A DNA stretch of 64,000 nucleotides from Bursaphelenchus xylophilus (taxonomy: Eukaryota; Nematoda; Chromadorea; Rhabditida; Aphelenchoididae): NCBI GenBank assembly GCA_904066235.2, contig CAJFCV020000006.1:3286001-3350000 (forward strand), in the 5' to 3' direction. Under the pieces are notes generated by a model, which was not told the DNA's origin, ran no database searches, and saw nothing but the letters and a program-made list of their open reading frames with translations. Both the position numbers and the translations under genes were made by a program. Below are positions 47,030-58,954 of this stretch, in pieces. Within the stretch, counting starts at the first letter, position 1, and each line of letters begins with the position of its first letter.

Positions 47030-48755
47030 TCAACCAGATCCCGTCGACCTGGACTTGTAGTCTCGAATGCTGGTGGCTCCTTTACACATATCGGGTAGAA
47101 CTGAGAAAATCATCCTCATAAGAAACCTTCTATACGGCACAATCACAATCATCGTAATCAGCGCGTTCAGCATGGGAATCCAGCTCAGCGATACGCCAAT
47201 TAGCAAGCAAGGTCTTCCCGTGTCGACGTAGAAAAATGCCGGGATAACAAAGTACATCATAGGCCCCACACACACAACAAGGGGAATGATAAACTGAAAA
47301 TGAAATCTCTAATTTCCAAACGGAGAAAAATCTATCTACCTGCACAAACAGATAACTATTAAGTTGCCGTTGAAGTCGCTTTGTGTTTTCAGAGCAAGAG
47401 TCGTACAATGTCGACATTTTCTGCATTGTTTTGTAACCAAAAAAGACCGACACGCCATAGGACATGCACACGAAGCATCCACCATAGATAAAGTAGATTT
47501 TTTGCTTCGTTGAGCGCTAAAATTTAAAATTACGGTGAGCAATCATAGCAATCAAACTTATTCAACTCCTTACAATGTCAGCATAAAAGACCGGAGGCAA
47601 CGGAACCTCCCGATACCATAGCTTTCCGTAGTTGTAGCCCGGACGGACCTCTGCCGAGCTTCCGTACCCGAGGTAGGCCAGGTAACAGTTGGGTGCGGCG
47701 GCCAGGAACGAAATCAGAAATAAAATTGTTGTTTTTGCGGTACTTAGCGGCTGAGATCTGCAAAGGGTTTTGCGGATTTTCTGGAAAAGCTCAAAGTTCA
47801 ATTAAAAATTGTGTATTGCGACCTATACTAAAGGACACAAATTTTTGTCCACCATGCTTCAATTGAAGGTACCTCACCAATCATGAAATTTGGTATGTGT
47901 ATTAGTGAATACAGACAGAATCTGCAACAACTTATTTTTCCTATGTACCTATTGCAATTGGTAAGTATACTTTGAGTTGTTCAAATTTTCAAAAAATCCG
48001 TAGACACAACCTTCTAACCGCCTAAAAAACTAACGTCTTCTCTGTCCCTATGAGTCAGCAAGATGATTCACTTATTGTAAGATACCCTCTAACGTCCTAC
48101 AAAGACCGTGAGCATAATTATTAGCACCCATTTCGGAGTGTGCCTTACAGAAAAGCTTTCCTTGTAGGTAAAATAACAAGTACTAGGCAATATCTGTGTG
48201 ACTCCAACCATTAGCACTGGAGAAAAAATGACTATTCAGCAATGAAGCTGTTTGCTTACCTTAACAGTGAGCAGTATCTGAAGTAAACCTGAGCGGGAAG
48301 CAACGAATTAACAAGGCATGCGGAGAAAATGTAGACTGAGAAGATTCTTAGCCGCGGTTCTCGCTCCAAAAATCTTATTGGACCTTCCAATTTGACCATG
48401 AAAACTCCATCCTTCTCTTTGAGCTTCTGGAATACACTTTATTTTCATTTTGCTTTGGCATACTTACCGTGCCCATCAAATTGTCGAAAGCCCAATATGT
48501 AACGTCGTTGACAGAGCAGATAAATAGCATTTTTCGATAGTTTTTTAGGGCTCCTGTGGTCTTGAAACATACCAGGTAGAACAAAGTGAACGACAAGAGG
48601 CCGCCAATTATTGTGGTGAGAAGGAAGTTGGCCTTCAAAAGAACACTTATACAGCCGAGCTCATCCAACGGCTCGGAGGGAAATTGACCGTCATGACTGG
48701 GGTAGTCCCAGGCGTAAGGCTCATCAGTGGTGGGTGCGAAATGTAGGGATAACAT
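47030..48755 (-). CDS. Srd-like chemoreceptor, minus-strand copy 5
   Basis: 359 residues. Exons 48755-48468, 48426-48260, 47757-47574, 47516-47340, 47293-47030 (TGA); sizes 288, 167, 184, 177, 264. Start chosen at ATG 48755 because it gives the same exon 1 length as the paralogues; an in-frame TTG at 48776 is upstream. Marks: EPYAWDYPSHDGQFPSEP, KLKEKDGVFMVKLEGP, YNYGKLWYREVPLPP, KRLQRQLNSYLFVQ and NALITMIVIVPYRR. Intron 2 is 0.5 kb. Confidence 0.87.
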
Positions 48756-49034
48756 ACACACTTGATTCGTTGGCAAATATCTTTAATTGAGTAATAAATT
48801 GCTTATACGGAGGCTAAAAAACAGCTCCATTAATCAAATCAAATTTAGATATTTAAACAAGATTTAGTCGATTGTATTTAATTTGGGAGCAGACGCGGAA
48901 AACAATCACAGAATTCAAATGGATACACCGCATTCAACCTCTCAATAATGCCTAAATAAGGGCGGTGAACTTGGTGACAATTTAAAGAAGGTGTATTGAC
49001 CATCATAGGCAAGCAATAAAACCATTTTCCTGCA

Positions 49035-49288
49035 CAGTGAGGGACCTGATCCAGTGGCAAAAGCCGTACCGTTTTGCATCCGGTAAACATCAAAAATGTG
49101 GCAAAATGCTTCCCTCTCCAAGTGAAAAAACTTCGGTTTTAAGGGGCGCGCCATTTCCCTCACTAAAAAGCGGGCGCGCTTTTGAAATTCGAGCTTTTTC
49201 ATTTGGAGATGGAAACATTTTGCCACATCTTTGATACTTCCCGGATGCAAAGGGGTACATTTTTGCCACGGGAGCAGGTCCCTCACTG
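49035..49288. mobile_element. TA-flanked MITE family, copy D
   Basis: CAGTGAGGGACCTGATCCAG at 49035 and a right arm ending AGGTCCCTCACTG at 49288, followed by TA (the left flank is CA). Arms carry 'gttttgcatccgg' and 'caaaatgcttccctctcc', diverged from the other copies. Confidence 0.8.
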
Positions 49289-52129
49289 TAGTTTTAGGCA
49301 ACCTCCTTTTCTCGGTCGCGACATAGGTTGTGAATTTGTGAATTTGAGCGATTTATCCTGTGGTTTGAACAGGGTAGCCCACATCAGATACAAAATTTTT
49401 TTACTTAAATCGAGAAATCTGATTTGGAGGTTCTATTAGTATTGGTCCATATAGGAAATATCCAAAATATTATCAAAATTCGTCTATACAAAAAAAAGTT
49501 GATGCGATTTGAAAATTTGAGATTAAAACAGGCGTTTTTGGAACCGAAAACAATTGCGATTGCAGGAATTGCGGGTTTTCTTCACCAATCATGCTCATTT
49601 AGATCTAATCTATCAATTACCGGGTAAAAAAGATGGTTTTCACAGTGTGCCATAACGTCAGCATGTTATACATGACAATATTCACCACTAATTTTTTTAA
49701 GGTTTTGAAGCTGCAAATCATTGTTACAAGAAGTGATATTGATTATAAGATCAAATTAGTTTCAAAACATCCGTTTTTACCCTAAAAAGTTCAAACATTG
49801 AGGAACTAGGTTGTTGTATAGATCATGTATAATATCGAAATTTGTACCAAAAAACGGATGATAGGCTTCAAAAAAAGAATTAAAAACTATGTTACTAACT
49901 AAAACCGTCGATGGGTCAAAGAAATAATCCGTATGTTTCTCACTTTGCATGTCTGTATCAATTCCGTATTATCCATGATAGTGAGACCATCTTAGGAGGC
50001 TATGTCGCCGGCCGGCGCTTTAGCAACGCGGCAACGTCATTCTAGTTTTTATGAAAAGGGGACACCTTAACAAGTCCAAACGAGGTCTGAGACCAACTAC
50101 TAGCCCTTTTTTGAATCTTATTTTAATCATGTTGTACAAGGTAAAGTTATGAAAACATATGGTGGAGATTCTTTTCCATCTAAAAAGAAATACGTAGCCA
50201 ACGAAAGGACGTTATTACGTTTTCAAAACATAGATTACCGATGCAGCAAACCCAAATATGAACATGTGAAGACGTATGTTATTCATGCTAAATTGATGGC
50301 AAAATGTCATTTAATTTGGCATTATGGACTCTGAAAGAAGGTTTTATAAACTGAGATACCCTATAATGAATGTGTCCATGCAGTGAGCAGCCTTAGCCGT
50401 TGCAAAACCGAAAAAATTTTTTGATATACCAAGTTTGATTTATTTCGCCATCATCTCCAAAACTTGCAGACCAATTCTTCCGAAACTTTTCATATAGAAA
50501 GAAAATAACATTATTGATAACTCCTCCAAATCAGATTTCTTAATATAAGTTGCGTATTGGCAAAATTCGAATCAGCGTTTTCAAAAATTCCAAATTTTGC
50601 AACCTTTTTGTAGGCTTCCCATGAGGTCGCCAGACCCCAAATTAATTTTTAAAAATAGGTAGATGTCTTTTCTTTAATTTGGTTCATATATTGGAATAAT
50701 GCCGCAATCATACCTTGAAAACTATCAATTTTCCCGAGGTCCATAAAAAAATTTAAAAAAAATAAATGCCAAAAATCCTTGGCATTCCGTTTGTATCTGA
50801 TGTGTAGCCACCTTGGCTTGTTAGCCAACCTATTTTCCAACTGGATATAAATATTGGCCCGATTCCCAGCAAGTCCCAAATGAATAAAGTTTCTTTTGTT
50901 GCTGCCGCAAACAAAAAGCCCCAAATGAAATGTTGCGATAAATTCGCGTATACTCCGCAGGTTTGATTTGGAGAAGTGCTTATGAAGCTTGAATACGGTG
51001 TTAGCTATAAGCTGCCTTCAACAATTTTCTCACCTGTTGATTCTATTTTCTGATGTTGCAAAATATTTACTTTACCTTGGGGCGCAGAAAAATTGGAGTT
51101 TTTAATTTCAGCTGGCGTAAAAGTTTGGACAAAGCAACAAAAATTTGCATTTCTTTACTTCTTTATTTCTGCTTTCTTTTTTTTCTTTGCCAGACGAGAT
51201 CAAGACAATGATAATTCTCCGTTCACAAAACAAGTTCACGAAATACGAAATAAAGCATCATGATTTGTTTAGTAGATGCGTGGGATTGCAACAGTTTGGC
51301 GGTAAAAATCTTCAACTAGGTCATGCCAAAAAAGCTTTGAAATTTGTGAAAACCAGTGCGGATCTTGGCAGCATGAAAATTAAAGTGTGCACTGATTTTT
51401 CAAAATTCAACGACAAGCCATTTCAGCAACGAATTTCGGTCTAACAGAAAAAATAAAAGTCGAGAACTTCTGTGACTTGTGTAGAAGCGGCGTCCCGGAA
51501 AATAAGTAACACTGCCAACTGAAAAAAACATGAATTATATAATCATCTTTATAAATAATTTTCCAATAATTAGCCCCGCGTAACTTGCGTCTTACAGGTC
51601 ACACCTGGTTAGTAAGGGAGTACAATAACAGAATTAATAACTTCTGTAACTGCGCTACAAAGTATGAATTGAGGATCACATTTCTCACCACGTATTCCTC
51701 AGAATCACGTATTCCTTTTACAGGAATTAAGATAAAAAGTGCACTTTGTGACTAAACGCGACAATTAAGTCTTATGGTTGCAAAGAAAATACCACAAAAA
51801 CAATCCACTTAGTGGATGTGCCCAAGGCGACTATAAGTATAGGTATGCGTGTTTACGCATGTAGATATGTGCAATTGAACAGTAGCTAAGACCAGAGATT
51901 GCCGCGGTAAAAATTTCGGCTTCGGCTCCAGCTCCCGGCTTCGTGCAAAATTTAAAAAGGTCTCCGGCTCCAAATCCCGGCTCCTATGCAAATTTTTTTT
52001 TAAAAAATATTTTTCAAAAATAAAAGTTATTAGTTCCAGATACAGCCAACATTTTTGCAGCCACGCGACACAACCCCCAGTATTTTCCAAGCAATGGTTT
52101 AAAAAGTTCATGAAATTTTCACTTTTCTG

Positions 52130-52885
52130 AACGCTGAGAAGCCTGGCTTCGACTCTGGGCTCGGGAGCCGGAGCCGCACCCAAAATTTCCGGCTCCGCCG
52201 TAGACATGGCTGGGGGGCCGGGCCGGGCCGAAAATCGCGGCCCGGCCCGGAGGCCGACCGGGGGCCGAACTGTAAATATAAATACTGCATTCATTACGAG
52301 ATATAACACATTTTTTGGGGCTTTGGTAGTTCAGCCCCCCACGAAAGGTAGTTCAAACCCCCACTGTTTTGTCCATTTCACACACCCCATAATTAAAAAA
52401 TTAGAATAATACAAAAAATGCAAATTAGAGTAAAATGACCCGCGGCGTTTTAGCTCAAACCCTCAGTTACCGTCCAAATTGGTTCTTGTGGTTCAGGCAA
52501 CGATGATCGTAGCCGAGAGAACCCAATCCCGAGTAGGCGCTTCAGATTGGATGAGAGGGTTTATACTGGGTCAAGGGGGCTGAACTGGACTGGGGGGTTG
52601 TACTATTTACCTTAGCCCATTTTTTTGTCATAACAATCAGAAAAAATTTTTTTGAAGCAAAAAATTACCAACCCTTGCCATGTATATACTTCAAAAGACC
52701 CAATCGGTTCTTGGCTCTGCATTTTATTTTTGTTGCCAACCCTAATTTTCGCTTTGAGACTGGGAATTTTAGTCATTGGGGGCCGATTGGGGGCCTGGCG
52801 GGGGCCCCCGGTCGGCCCGGCCTCCGGGGGGCTGGGCCAGCCCGGCCCACTAGCCATGTCTACTCCGGCGCCATGGCAATCTCTG
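52130..52885. repeat. GC-rich inverted repeat with GGGCCGGGCC runs
   Basis: A G+C-rich block at about 52150-52275 (gtagacatggctggggggcc, cggcccggcccggagg) is mirrored at about 52770-52880 (agccatgtctactccgg, ggcccccggtcggcccgg). Between them is about 500 bp with 'gtagttcag(c)cccc' type segments near 52325-52360 and their complement near 52575-52605. A short related patch occurs near 62700-62775. Not coding; probably a foldback element with a compositionally extreme arm. Confidence 0.6.
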
Positions 52886-53156
52886 GCTAAGACATGGCGA
52901 AATTTATTATTGTTGTCTAGACAGTTGGCAAAATCTACAAAGAAAATGTATCGCGTTGAGGCTCGAGCACCATGCGCACAACTTCCATTGATAATATTGT
53001 AGTTCTAATGAGGTTTACTGTTTACATAAAGGGCCGCTTTATTGTTGCTTCAATCTTGCGGTATTTGTATAACATAGCAGTGATGTGTAAAAAGTACAAT
53101 AAAACGTATTCTTTGTATAAAAACCGTAAAAAGTTTATTAGGCTCTGTAAAGTGAA

Positions 53157-56100
53157 CTAACGATGATGGCTCAAATCTTGCTGCGTAAATGACGCCACTG
53201 ATGCCTCGTTCGGCTTTTTGAAGCAAAGGAGTCGTTGTAGAATCCATTTTCTGTATGGAATGATGACAATCATTGTAATCAGCGAGTTTAGAATCGGCAT
53301 CCAGCTTAGGAAAACGGCGCTTAGCATGCAAATCCGGCCTATGTCGATGTACAAGAAGCCGGTCACGATGACAAATAATAACGGTGTAATGCAGACAACC
53401 AAAGGTACCACAGACTGAAAATGGGTTAGTTAGCAAAAGATCCAGCCATTGTTTGGAAGGATATTGACTCACTTGCACGGTGAGGTAGTTATTCAGCTGG
53501 TTTTGAAGCCGTTTGGTATTGTCGGAACAAGAATCGTACAATCGCCGGGTCTTTTTCAACGTTTGCACGCCAATAAAGAGTGAGAGAGCATACGAAAAGG
53601 AAATAAGTAATCCGCCGTACACAAAGTATACGATGTGATAAAACGAACGCTGAAAATAAGTAAATAGGAAAGCATAGAAGGGCAAAGTGAAATAATCATA
53701 ATCCGTCAATCAACAAGTCTAAAGTTCGCGTTTCTAATAAGAGTTTCTGCACCTGACTTGCCACGGTGTAAAGTGGTTGGCTTCAGGCACGAGTCACGGA
53801 AACCTGGGGCCTGTTTCACGAACGCAAAAACTCATATTTCTAAAGAAAATAGAAATATGAGTGAGCGAGGGAACAAAGGAAATGCATGTGAAACGGGAGA
53901 GACGGCAGAAAAATGAGGATTTCGCCACTTCTAAATCGGAGTGACTTTTTACGTCCAAAATCAGGGTTGGCGGCAGTGTTTCGGCCATAACTTTTCCCTC
54001 CATGGGCGTAGAATCACCCTTCAAAATTTCGAATAATGCTAACTGTTTGGACTGTCATGTGTGCAAGTTTCGTTGCATTGTTGCAAAAACTCGCTCGAAA
54101 ATAGCAGTAGTAATGCGCATATTTCTATTTTCTATAAAATTTTTGCAATTCTAGCTTAATTCCCTCATAACATCGCCCAAAATTGTCGGATCGACACCAT
54201 TTAAAAAAAATCATGTAGACCTGAGTCCGCGGTTTACAGTAATGCAATTTTTTAGGATGTTTGGCGATCTACGGCACGAACAAATTTATAGTAGTGCAGC
54301 AGTTTGCAACATTTTTCCATTTTTTCAGAATAAAAATAGGTTTTTGTTCCAAATAATAAAATATTAGTATAAAATTTTATATAATTGTAAAGAAAATTGT
54401 CTTGGCTACCTCATTTTTTTAGAGGGGCGTCTATATCTCACCAACTGATAAAGTTATGGGTGATCTAGTCCAGCCGCATCCCATTTTTTACCGTAAAACT
54501 TCTCTCTTGTTTTGATTTGAGGGCTCTTTCGAAAGATTTTTTGTGATGAAAATCGAGGGATTGTCAAAGTAAATCAGTTATTACTCAGCCAAAAAATTAC
54601 TTACAGTTGGCCCTCTAAAAATGTTTTGTAGAGAATTAAATTGTCTATCGACTGACATAAATTAGAATTTTTTACTGTTTCAATTAACGCGAAAAAAGGC
54701 CTTTTACCGTTATAAAGTAGAAGAATTCAACACTACAACGCCTATGGTAACTTTGTCATTGGCGGTAGAGCAAAAATTTTTATAGATCTACATAGCACGA
54801 AGTCTCAGCATTATTTGAATTTTTGGAGGGTGCTTGTAGGCCCAAGTAGAGGAAAGTTATGGCTCAAATACTACCGCCAACCCGTAATTTTGGACGTAAA
54901 AAGTCACTCCGATTGAGAATTGGCGCAATCCTCATTTTCCTGCCGTCTCTCCCGTTTCGCATGCATTTCCTCTGTTCCCTCGCTCACTCATATTTCTATT
55001 TTCTTTATTTTGCGTTCGTGAAACAGGCCCCTGACGCACGCCACGAAAAAAGTGGAAATAGAGAAATTCGCGGAAAAATGTTTTCGACATTTCATACGCT
55101 GAAACCTTTACAAATAAATAATAAAAATGATCCCAAAGTTCTAATAAAACAACAATTTACGTGTGAAACCAACGAGAAAGCATCGAGGAGGTGCAACCCG
55201 AACTTCTCAGATTGATCGAAGAAGAGAAAAGAAATTATATTGCATTAGGCAAAATTGGATCAGAATCGACGAATCTGACCGAATTCGAGCTTTCCGGGGG
55301 TAAACAAGACTAGCAGGGCTTTGATATTGCTACAAAACACCCCTACTAATTTGAAATTCATCAAATCTTCTTTATTTCCACCTAAATATCAAACCAACAA
55401 GAATAATTAAAATTACATAAGTTTTCGACAATCCATCGAATTTGCCGGATGCAATCTGAACTCGGAATTCCATCTCCACACCCTTTGGTACGTTATGCTG
55501 GCCTTCACATTCTACTTCAGCATGGACCGACTGAAATATCAATTATATTATTTTAGGTAACACCAGAGAAAATTGTTAGCTCAATGGCCTAGAAAAACAA
55601 AAAAATCAAAAAGGCAACGTCATAAACTTACCTTGAAATGTTCTGAACGTCGTCTGCTTCCTTTGATCCAGCTTTCCTCACGCCTTCTCCAGCCCTTTCT
55701 CGCATTTCTCCATCAGTTCCTGCAAAATGATGCAATTATCCATTGACAAGTGCCATTTTTCCATTGTCAAATTTCGAGATTTCTTCTTTATAACGTGCGC
55801 AAGGACATTTTACACAAAAGGATTGGCTAATTTGATCCTAATCCGGATGCAAAAAGAGAAATCTCACATTTTCTGGGACACTATCAGCTGATGCAAAATG
55901 ATGTATATAATCTATCGACAAGTGCCCTTTTACTATTGTCAAATTTCCAGATTTCTTCTTTACAACGTCCGCTGGTATGTTTCGCACAAAACAGATCAAC
56001 TCCTTTGTCCCTAAACCGGATGAAAAAAGAGAAAACTTACATTTTCTGGAGACACCATCAGATACTGCAAAATGATGCATTAATGAACTAGGAAGTGACC

Positions 56101-57666
56101 TTTTTCAACTACGAAATTTCCAAATTTCTTCTTTAAAACATCCGCTAGGATGTTTCACACAAATGAATTGGCTACGTTGTTCCTAAACCGGATGCAAAAA
56201 GAGAAATCTTACCTTTTCTATAGACACATCAATAGCTGGAGAATCATTTTTGTGTCAGAGCGCAATGGGCTGGCCTCCATGAACTCATCCATTATATTCA
56301 ACACTTGAAACTGACAAAAACGTAATTTTTGACATATTATTCATCTCTAAATTATTCCAACTCTCAGAGTTACAATAATATCTACCACAATATTCATGCG
56401 CTCAAAAAAGATTAAAAATATTGGGCGCAGCTCGAAATCTCTATTTCCAATTTTGCCTTACGTTTTTCGTGGCGTGCTGACGTGTTTCCTGGCTACTTGA
56501 GTCGCCCACTTTGACGCATTGTGATCCAACGAAATGTCACAAAAGATTTTTTCGTGGGGCTTCTTTGTGACAAATATTCTTCTCGGAATTATGTATTTTA
56601 CTTCTTACAGTAAAAAAAATCTCATTTTGCGAAATTCCAACACTCCTTTTGGACCAAGGTCAAATTTGGGCGTGAACACAATACTGGTCTTCTGTTTCGC
56701 GGTGATTTTGTGTACACGTTCGGAAATCAGCCGACACTTAACGATACGTAAGAAAAATCATATTATCCCAAAACCATGGGTGACTAAAGTACTGCGGGCC
56801 GCAACTTCATACCAATTTTCGCCTTGATAGCTTCACACATGGACAAAAAATCGGTTGCCCACAAACGTCGGCTAATTTCCAAGAGTGTACCTAAATCGCC
56901 GTGTTTTTTTCCTGTGGCCCGTAAGTGTACGCCAACTCAAAGTCAGGGCTCAAATCAGAAAATGAAATGCAACGAATTACGGAATAGACAATTCAAGATT
57001 AGAGCAGCAAGGATAAATATGCTTACCGCATCGCTGAAAAACACATCAGGAGCAGGCAGCTCTTTATACCACAATGCGTTGTAATCCACTTTCTTCCGTA
57101 GCGCATCCACCGAGCTTAGCGTCATGTAGACGAAGTAGTAGTTGGGCGAAGCAACAACTAGCGACAACAAGAACAGTCCAACTGTTTTGGCGGTTGTCAA
57201 TGGGCGCGGTCTGAAGAAATATAGAATTAAAATCAATGAGACGTCTTTCCGCCCACCTGGTTAAACAATGATACCTAAAATACATTTGGGCTGGCAATTG
57301 GCTGCATATCACACAAACCGCAAAAATGTAAATTGAAACAAGTATGAGGCGAACGTCGTGGCTAAAATATCTTGCGGGGCCTTCAATCTTGATCATGAAG
57401 ACTCCATCAGTCTGCTTCAACTTTGGCGCTAACGCATTGTCCAACGCCCAGTAGAAGATGTCGTTGAATGAGCAAATTAGCAATATGCTTCGGTAATTCC
57501 GTAGGGTCCCTTCGGTTTTGCAAATCACGAGGAAACAGAGAAGTGTGGTGAGGATTCCGCCGGCGAAAGAGGTAACGATAAAATTGAAACGCAATAGAAG
57601 GGATATAACACCCAATTCATCGTATGGCACAATTATTTCTGTGGAAGTAAGGTTAATAGTGCTCAT
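53157..57666 (-). CDS. Srd-like chemoreceptor copy 6, split by a 3.4-kb intron, first intron lost
   Basis: If joined, 342 residues: exons 57666-57257, 57210-57027, 53649-53473, 53414-53157 (TAG). The last three have the family sizes 184, 177 and 258 and matching phases. Exons 1 and 2 are fused precisely where paralogues have an intron (ALAP followed by KLKQTDGVF). The N-terminus is about 15 residues shorter and lacks the PYAWD motif. The second loop is atypical (VDYNALWYKELPAP). The remaining intron, 53650-57026, holds a 1.2-kb TIR element, a tandem repeat and a possible same-strand exon, so transcription across it is doubtful. It may be two gene fragments rather than one working gene. Confidence 0.6.
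53806..55031. mobile_element. 1.2-kb terminal-inverted-repeat element, copy 2
   Basis: Begins GGGGCCTGTTTCACGAACG at 53806 and ends with the complement at 55031. Arms are about 220 bp and related to 138-348. The interior matches copy 1 in reverse orientation (for example ggccctctaaaa near 54610 and agagggccaattg near 556). Inserted in the large intron of the split receptor gene. Confidence 0.85.
55372..55530 (-). CDS. possible C-terminal exon of an unidentified tail-anchored protein
   Basis: From an atttcag acceptor at 55531 one frame stays open for 53 codons to TAA at 55372, with AATAAA overlapping the stop; the other two frames close quickly. The end is a hydrophobic segment (TYVILIILVGLIF) followed by RWK, typical of a C-terminal membrane anchor. 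The segment before it (HAEVECEGQHNVPKGVEMEF) reads like real protein. An upstream exon, 55719-55632, has good acceptor and donor, but its only matching frame has a TGA at the start. A further candidate exon lies near 56314-56223. Family not recognised. It may be a decayed gene inside the receptor intron. Confidence 0.35.
   Translation of the reverse strand, partial: SVHAEVECEGQHNVPKGVEMEFRVQIASGKFDGLSKTYVILIILVGLIFRWK
55721..56230. repeat. three tandem copies of a 170-bp unit with splice-like sites
   Basis: Direct copies begin near 55722, 55893 and 56064 (each with 'tgcaaaatgatg(c/t)a'). On the minus strand each unit has a 'cattttgcag'-type acceptor, 20-24 nt of sequence ending CCAGAAAAT or similar, and a gt(a/g)ag donor. 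The unit could be duplicated intron-exon sequence of the gene ending at 55372. Confidence 0.6.
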
Positions 57667-58326
57667 AGTTACGATTGTAGAGGTTTGTAGAGATCATGAC
57701 AGAGCTGTAGAAAGATAAAATGCCTGGGCAGTCACTTGAGAGCCCCTCAAACACCCCTAGATGGCAAATGTTCACCGTCCTCCTTGAGATTAAGTGGAGC
57801 TATTTGTTGCGGGGTTTACCCGCTGACAAATGCAAAGTGTAAGAAGAGAAAAACTGCAACAAACTGAAATGCCAAGGCATAAAGGACAGGGAGTTGACGT
57901 GCTCTCAAAGAACGAAACGACCAAAGTTTTCGTACAACGTTTTCCTGGAACAACGCATTACAATTAGCGAACAACGGATACAAACGTAATGGATATAAAA
58001 TTGCAAAATTAGGTCCAAAAATATGGTTAATTTTAGTCCATCAGCGTTGCGTTGCGAGTCGGGTCAAGTGTTTTTTCTCATGGGAGTGGTCAAGTCTTTC
58101 CCCGTAATTTTTTTCCCGGACCTTAGTCGGAAGAATAAAGCAGATATTGTTCTTCAAATAATCAACACGAACTTGCTAGAGTTCCTCTGATTAACCTCCG
58201 TTATAACTGTCTAAAGTTTTAAGAAAAAAATATTTTTGAGGGAAAGACGACCACCCTATGAGAAAAACTTGACCCGACCAGTAGTGCGGTCCTTCGAACT
58301 TTTGTTTTTATAAGACGCATAACTCA
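57667..58326. other. spacer with a short foldback
   Basis: At about 58048-58284 'gtcgggtcaagtgttttttctcat' is mirrored by 'atgagaaaaacttgacccgac', a 240-bp hairpin with an AT-rich loop. The remaining sequence is the 5' flank of the receptor at 57666. No gene seen. Confidence 0.45.
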
Positions 58327-58797
58327 CTTGGGAAGTGTACAAATGAACCCTCACCAAATGGCAAGTGGTATACACCATTGGAAAGCCACACTTTTTACTT
58401 TTTTTAATCGTGAAAAACTTGTAAGTTTGATGGTCTTAATCGTAATCGACGGTCTTTCAGAAAAATTAAAACGCCTGTAAAAGTTTAACGCAAATATTTT
58501 CCTAACTGTAAGAACGCAAAAATGATCTTGCCTAGGCTGGGAACCGAACCTGGCTTGCTTTAGTTTACCAGCCTGCTCGGGAACCATTGCAGTATTGAAG
58601 CAATCCTTTTTGAGGATTTTTCCTGCCCAAGAGAAAGAAAGGCTTTTGTTGCAAAATGACCTAAAAATAAAACAATTTACAGTATATCGTCGCATTCTGC
58701 AAAAAATGAAAATTGTGTCTTGTACCATTTTTCAAAGGCTCTTCAATGACGTATGTCACTTATCATTTGGTGAGGGTTCGTATGTGCACTTCCCTAG
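58327..58797. mobile_element. foldback with TCA target duplication and a tRNA-like module
   Basis: A 471-bp element with ends CTTGGGAAGTGTAC and GTGCACTTCCCTAG, flanked by TCA on both sides (58324-58326 and 58798-58800). Arms are about 45 bp and include caaatgaaccctcaccaaatg. On the minus strand at about 58610-58530 a segment has ggttcggttccc (B-box-like) and an upstream ggttcccgagcaggctgg, resembling a degenerate tRNA. Confidence 0.7.
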
Positions 58798-58954
58798 TCA
58801 GGGTACAACTACAAATTAAGGTTTATGTCCTTCTCCAATTCGTTTAATAGAGTGCAAAGTGGCTCAAAGTTTGATATCCTCAGCATATGGGAAAAATGGG
58901 GTTTGTGACAAAGCTACAGCTTTCACGCTTAAATTAGAGATATTTCGCGGCTAA

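Larger units (their letters stand above)
48756..53156. other. 4.4-kb intergenic region with repeats
   Basis: Mostly AT-rich non-coding sequence, with a MITE at 49035-49288 and a GC-rich inverted pair at 52150-52880. A repeat end similar to the 33.2-kb element lies near 50775. A plus-strand open frame at 51145-51444 begins with a hydrophobic stretch but shows no family motif, and I do not call it a gene. Confidence 0.4.

Noticed and set aside
51145..51444. 99-residue frame with hydrophobic N-terminus
   Set aside because: Could mimic a secreted protein, but no cysteine pattern, family or paralogue was seen; left uncalled.
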